DNA of 6,600 bases, from contig JAEXFV010000106.1 in the NCBI GenBank assembly GCA_023451115.1, positions 1-6,600 of the forward strand, given 5' to 3'. This DNA is from Bacillota bacterium. GTDB lineage: Bacteria; Bacillota; Clostridia; Christensenellales; CAG-138. The position numbers and the translations under genes were made by a program. Below the pieces are notes generated by a model. That model was given only the letters and a program-made list of their open reading frames with translations. It was not told the DNA's origin and did no database searches. Of the stretch, positions 4,568 to 6,600 are shown piece after piece; the stretch's first letter is position 1, and the number at the start of each line of letters is the position of its first letter.

Positions 4568-5482
4568 TTACAGGGAAAACTCCCGTTTGATATGCTCCAC
4601 AATCTCTTCCCCGATTCGCTCCTGCGCTTCCCGGGTGGAGCCCCCAATATGGGGCGTCATGCTTACCCTGGGATGCTCCAGCAGCCTCTGGTTCTTACAC
4701 GGCTCCTCCCCGTATACATCCACTCCATACCCTCTCAGCTTTCCCTGCTCCAGCGCTTCCAGCACCGCCTGCTCGTCCACCAGGCTCCCACGTGCTGTGT
4801 TGATCAGCGCCGCTCCTTCCTTCATCTTCCCCAGGAACCCTGCATCCACCAGCGCCGGGCTCCCTTTCTGCCCCGGCATATGCAGCGATACATAATCCGC
4901 CTTCTTCAGCAAGCCATCCAGGTCTGCATATTCATACCCTTCCAGCTCCCTGCGCGGTCCTGTCCGGTTCGTATACACCACATGCATCCCCAATGCCTTT
5001 GCCCGCCGGGCCGTTTCCTGGGCGATCCGTCCCATTCCAACCAACCCGATCGTCTTCCCTGCGATTTCCGTTCCCTGGTATTTCTTCTTCTCCCATTTCC
5101 CTTCCCGCATCGTTACGTTGGCTATCCCAATATACCGTGCAATGGAGAAGATGTGGCCAATCGCCAGTTCCGCCACCGAGCCCGACGACGCTTTCGGCGT
5201 GTTGCACACCTGGATCCCCTGCTCTTTCGCATATCCTACATCGATGTTGTCTACCCCTACTCCCCCACGGATGATCAGCTTCAGCCTGCCGCCTGCCACT
5301 GCCCCGTCTATGATACCCCTGCCTACTTTCGTTGCCGAGCGTACCACCAGCACGTCGTATTGCCGCACCTGTTCTTCCAGTTCCTGAGGTTCATAATACT
5401 GCTGTGTAACTTCTGCTCCTAATGCCTCCAGTGCTTCTACGGCACTTTTGTCCATGCCGTCGGACGCCAATACCCGCAGCAA
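4568..5482 (-). CDS. serA: D-3-phosphoglycerate dehydrogenase, short form without ACT domain; TTG start
   Basis: SerA oxidises 3-phosphoglycerate to 3-phosphohydroxypyruvate, the entry step of serine synthesis. The 304 residues show the D-2-hydroxyacid dehydrogenase layout: split substrate domain (1-96 and 280-304), IIRGGVGVDNID at 70-81, and a dinucleotide fold with GLVGMGRIA at 146-154. The catalytic triad is Arg231 (NTARGSLVDE), Glu260 (GEEP) and His278 (PHIGG). No ACT or ASB domain follows, so the usual C-terminal serine feedback site is absent. The end of beta strand 2 reads VVYTNRT with no acidic residue, a pattern seen in NADP-using relatives. The start is TTG at 5482, 7 nt after AAGGAGGG (5490-5497), which itself abuts the serC stop. 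Context with serC makes SerA likelier than glyoxylate/hydroxypyruvate reductase, but catalysis alone cannot exclude the latter. Confidence 0.88.
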   Translation of the reverse strand: MLRVLASDGMDKSAVEALEALGAEVTQQYYEPQELEEQVRQYDVLVVRSATKVGRGIIDGAVAGGRLKLIIRGGVGVDNIDVGYAKEQGIQVCNTPKASSGSVAELAIGHIFSIARYIGIANVTMREGKWEKKKYQGTEIAGKTIGLVGMGRIAQETARRAKALGMHVVYTNRTGPRRELEGYEYADLDGLLKKADYVSLHMPGQKGSPALVDAGFLGKMKEGAALINTARGSLVDEQAVLEALEQGKLRGYGVDVYGEEPCKNQRLLEHPRVSMTPHIGGSTREAQERIGEEIVEHIKREFSL

Positions 5483-5489
5483 TCTCGCT

Positions 5490-5497
5490 CCCTCCTT
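5490..5497 (-). promoter_or_regulatory. RBS that fixes the TTG start of serA
   Basis: AAGGAGGG begins directly after the serC stop codon (5498-5500) and sits 7 nt before TTG 5482. No in-frame ATG occurs nearby. The position implies that ribosomes ending serC can start serA. Confidence 0.8.
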
Positions 5498-6586
5498 TTA
5501 TCCGTTTTCTTTTTCGAACCGCTCCATAAACGCTACCAGCTCCTCTACCCCTTCCATGGGCATGGCGTTGTAAATCGACGCCCGCATCCCGCCTACCGAC
5601 CGGTGCCCCTTCAGGTTTGCAAAGCCTGCTGCCGCGCTCTCCTTTACAAACTTCCCGTTGATTTCTTCACTTTCCGCACGGAACGTCACGTTCATCATGG
5701 ACCGGCTTTCCTCTGACACCGGGTTATGGAACATCCCGCTCTTGTCCAGATACCCGTACAACAGCTCCGCTTTCTTCTTGTTAAACGCCTTGCGCGCTTC
5801 CAGCCCTCCGTTTTCCTTGATCCATTCCAGCACCAGCTTGCAGATATAGATGGGATAGCACGGCGGCGTGTTGTACATCGACTCGTTTTTCGCCATGATG
5901 CTGTAATTACACATCGTCGGTACGAACTTCGGCAGGTCCTCCCGCAGCAGGTCTTCCCGTGCGATCACCACCGTCAGCCCCGCCGGCGCCATGTTCTTTT
6001 GCGCTCCCGCATAGATCAGCCCAAATTTCGATACGTCCACCGGCTCTGACAGGATGCAGCTGGACAGGTCCGCTACCAAAGGCACATTCCCGGTTTCCGG
6101 AATATAATCCCATTTCGTTCCAAATATGGTGTTGTTAAAGCAGATATGCACATAGTCCGCATCCGCCCTCAGCTTCAGCTCTTCCTGCCGTGGGATCCGG
6201 CTGAAGGTTTCCCCCTTCGTCGTTGCCGCCAGCTGGATGTCCCCGTATTTTTGCGCCTCTTCATATGCTTTCCCGGAGAACTGTCCCGTCACCACATAGT
6301 CTGCCTTGCCTGTTTTCAGCAGGTTCATGGGCACCATCGCAAACTGCAGCGACGCCCCTCCCTGCAGGAACATCACACGATACCCTTCCGGTATCCCCAT
6401 CACTTCCCGCAGCAGCCTCTCACAATCCTTTATGATCCCATCGTACACTTTTGAGCGGTGGCTCATTTCCATCACGCTCATCCCGCTCCCCTGGTAATTC
6501 AGCATCTCGTCCCGCGCTTTTTCCAGCACTGGTACCGGCAGCATGGACGGCCCCGCTGAAAAATTGTAAATACGATCATATGACAT
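5498..6586 (-). CDS. serC: Phosphoserine aminotransferase
   Basis: SerC is a cytoplasmic PLP enzyme that converts 3-phosphohydroxypyruvate and glutamate to O-phosphoserine, the second step of serine synthesis; in some bacteria it also serves pyridoxine synthesis. The 362 residues match the usual full length. Visible landmarks are NFSAGPSMLP at 8-17, SHRSK at 42-46 (substrate carboxylate arginine), LQGGASLQF at 74-82 (PLP phosphate), ADLSS at 172-176 (Asp173 for the pyridine nitrogen), YAGAQKNMAPAG at 192-203 with Lys197 as the Schiff-base lysine, and the phosphate-binding GHRSVGGMRASIYNA at 327-341. ATG at 6586 follows AGGAGG at the window edge with 8 nt spacing. The promoter lies outside the window. 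It precedes serA by 15 bp, so the two probably share one transcript. Confidence 0.97.
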   Translation of the reverse strand: MSYDRIYNFSAGPSMLPVPVLEKARDEMLNYQGSGMSVMEMSHRSKVYDGIIKDCERLLREVMGIPEGYRVMFLQGGASLQFAMVPMNLLKTGKADYVVTGQFSGKAYEEAQKYGDIQLAATTKGETFSRIPRQEELKLRADADYVHICFNNTIFGTKWDYIPETGNVPLVADLSSCILSEPVDVSKFGLIYAGAQKNMAPAGLTVVIAREDLLREDLPKFVPTMCNYSIMAKNESMYNTPPCYPIYICKLVLEWIKENGGLEARKAFNKKKAELLYGYLDKSGMFHNPVSEESRSMMNVTFRAESEEINGKFVKESAAAGFANLKGHRSVGGMRASIYNAMPMEGVEELVAFMERFEKENG

Positions 6587-6594
6587 TGCTGTTC

Positions 6595-6600
6595 CCTCCT
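6595..6600 (-). promoter_or_regulatory. Ribosome binding site of serC at window edge
   Basis: The minus strand reads AGGAGG followed by 8 nt and ATG 6586. It confirms the start; anything further upstream is cut off. Confidence 0.8.

Noticed and set aside
4550..5422. 290-codon plus-strand open frame opposite serA
   Set aside because: Its translation is Pro/His/Arg/Cys-rich without motifs, as expected from the complement of a GC-ending gene, while serA has all catalytic residues.

Overview
The window looks like a chromosomal segment of a Clostridia-type Bacillota, probably a gut anaerobe. This rests on AGGAGG-type ribosome binding sites before several genes, two TTG start codons, mixed base composition with AT-rich gaps, a lipoprotein with a Ser-Glu-Ala-Pro-Ala-Ala linker, and a CmpB-family membrane protein. 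Genus cannot be decided from the sequence. All six well-supported genes and one small membrane-protein gene lie on the minus strand, so transcription runs from high to low coordinates.

Layout in transcription order. (1) 6586-4568: serC (phosphoserine aminotransferase) then serA (ACT-less phosphoglycerate dehydrogenase), 15 bp apart and ended by a strong hairpin at 4517-4542. Together they cover the first two committed steps from 3-phosphoglycerate to phosphoserine; serB is not in the window. (2) 4485-2178: a promoter candidate, then a tight three-gene run: a CmpB-family membrane protein with a coiled-coil tail, a P-loop kinase-like protein, and an Ogg-type 8-oxoguanine DNA glycosylase. The junctions are a 4-bp overlap and a 1-bp gap, which suggests one transcript; a shared biochemical role is not evident. 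(3) 2177-1729: an AT-rich gap with possible weak terminators and a leader hairpin, then a 74-residue two-helix membrane protein of unknown function. (4) 1728-1201: about 530 bp without a convincing protein gene. It holds a possible small-RNA unit, a near-perfect hairpin terminator, and a consensus sigma-A promoter surrounded by repeated ATACA/TGTAT dyads. (5) 1200-1: a LivJ/LivK-type solute-binding lipoprotein, cut by the window edge. It is open over 400 codons and lacks only its last residues; the transporter permease and ATPase genes are probably just beyond position 1.

I see no mobile element, CRISPR array, tRNA or rRNA. The less ordinary signals are the dyad-rich promoter of the binding protein, the possible small RNA before it, a dinucleotide-site sequence in SerA that resembles NADP-using relatives, and an Ogg whose lesion-recognition loop differs from the human enzyme. 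None of these amounts to a clearly new system.
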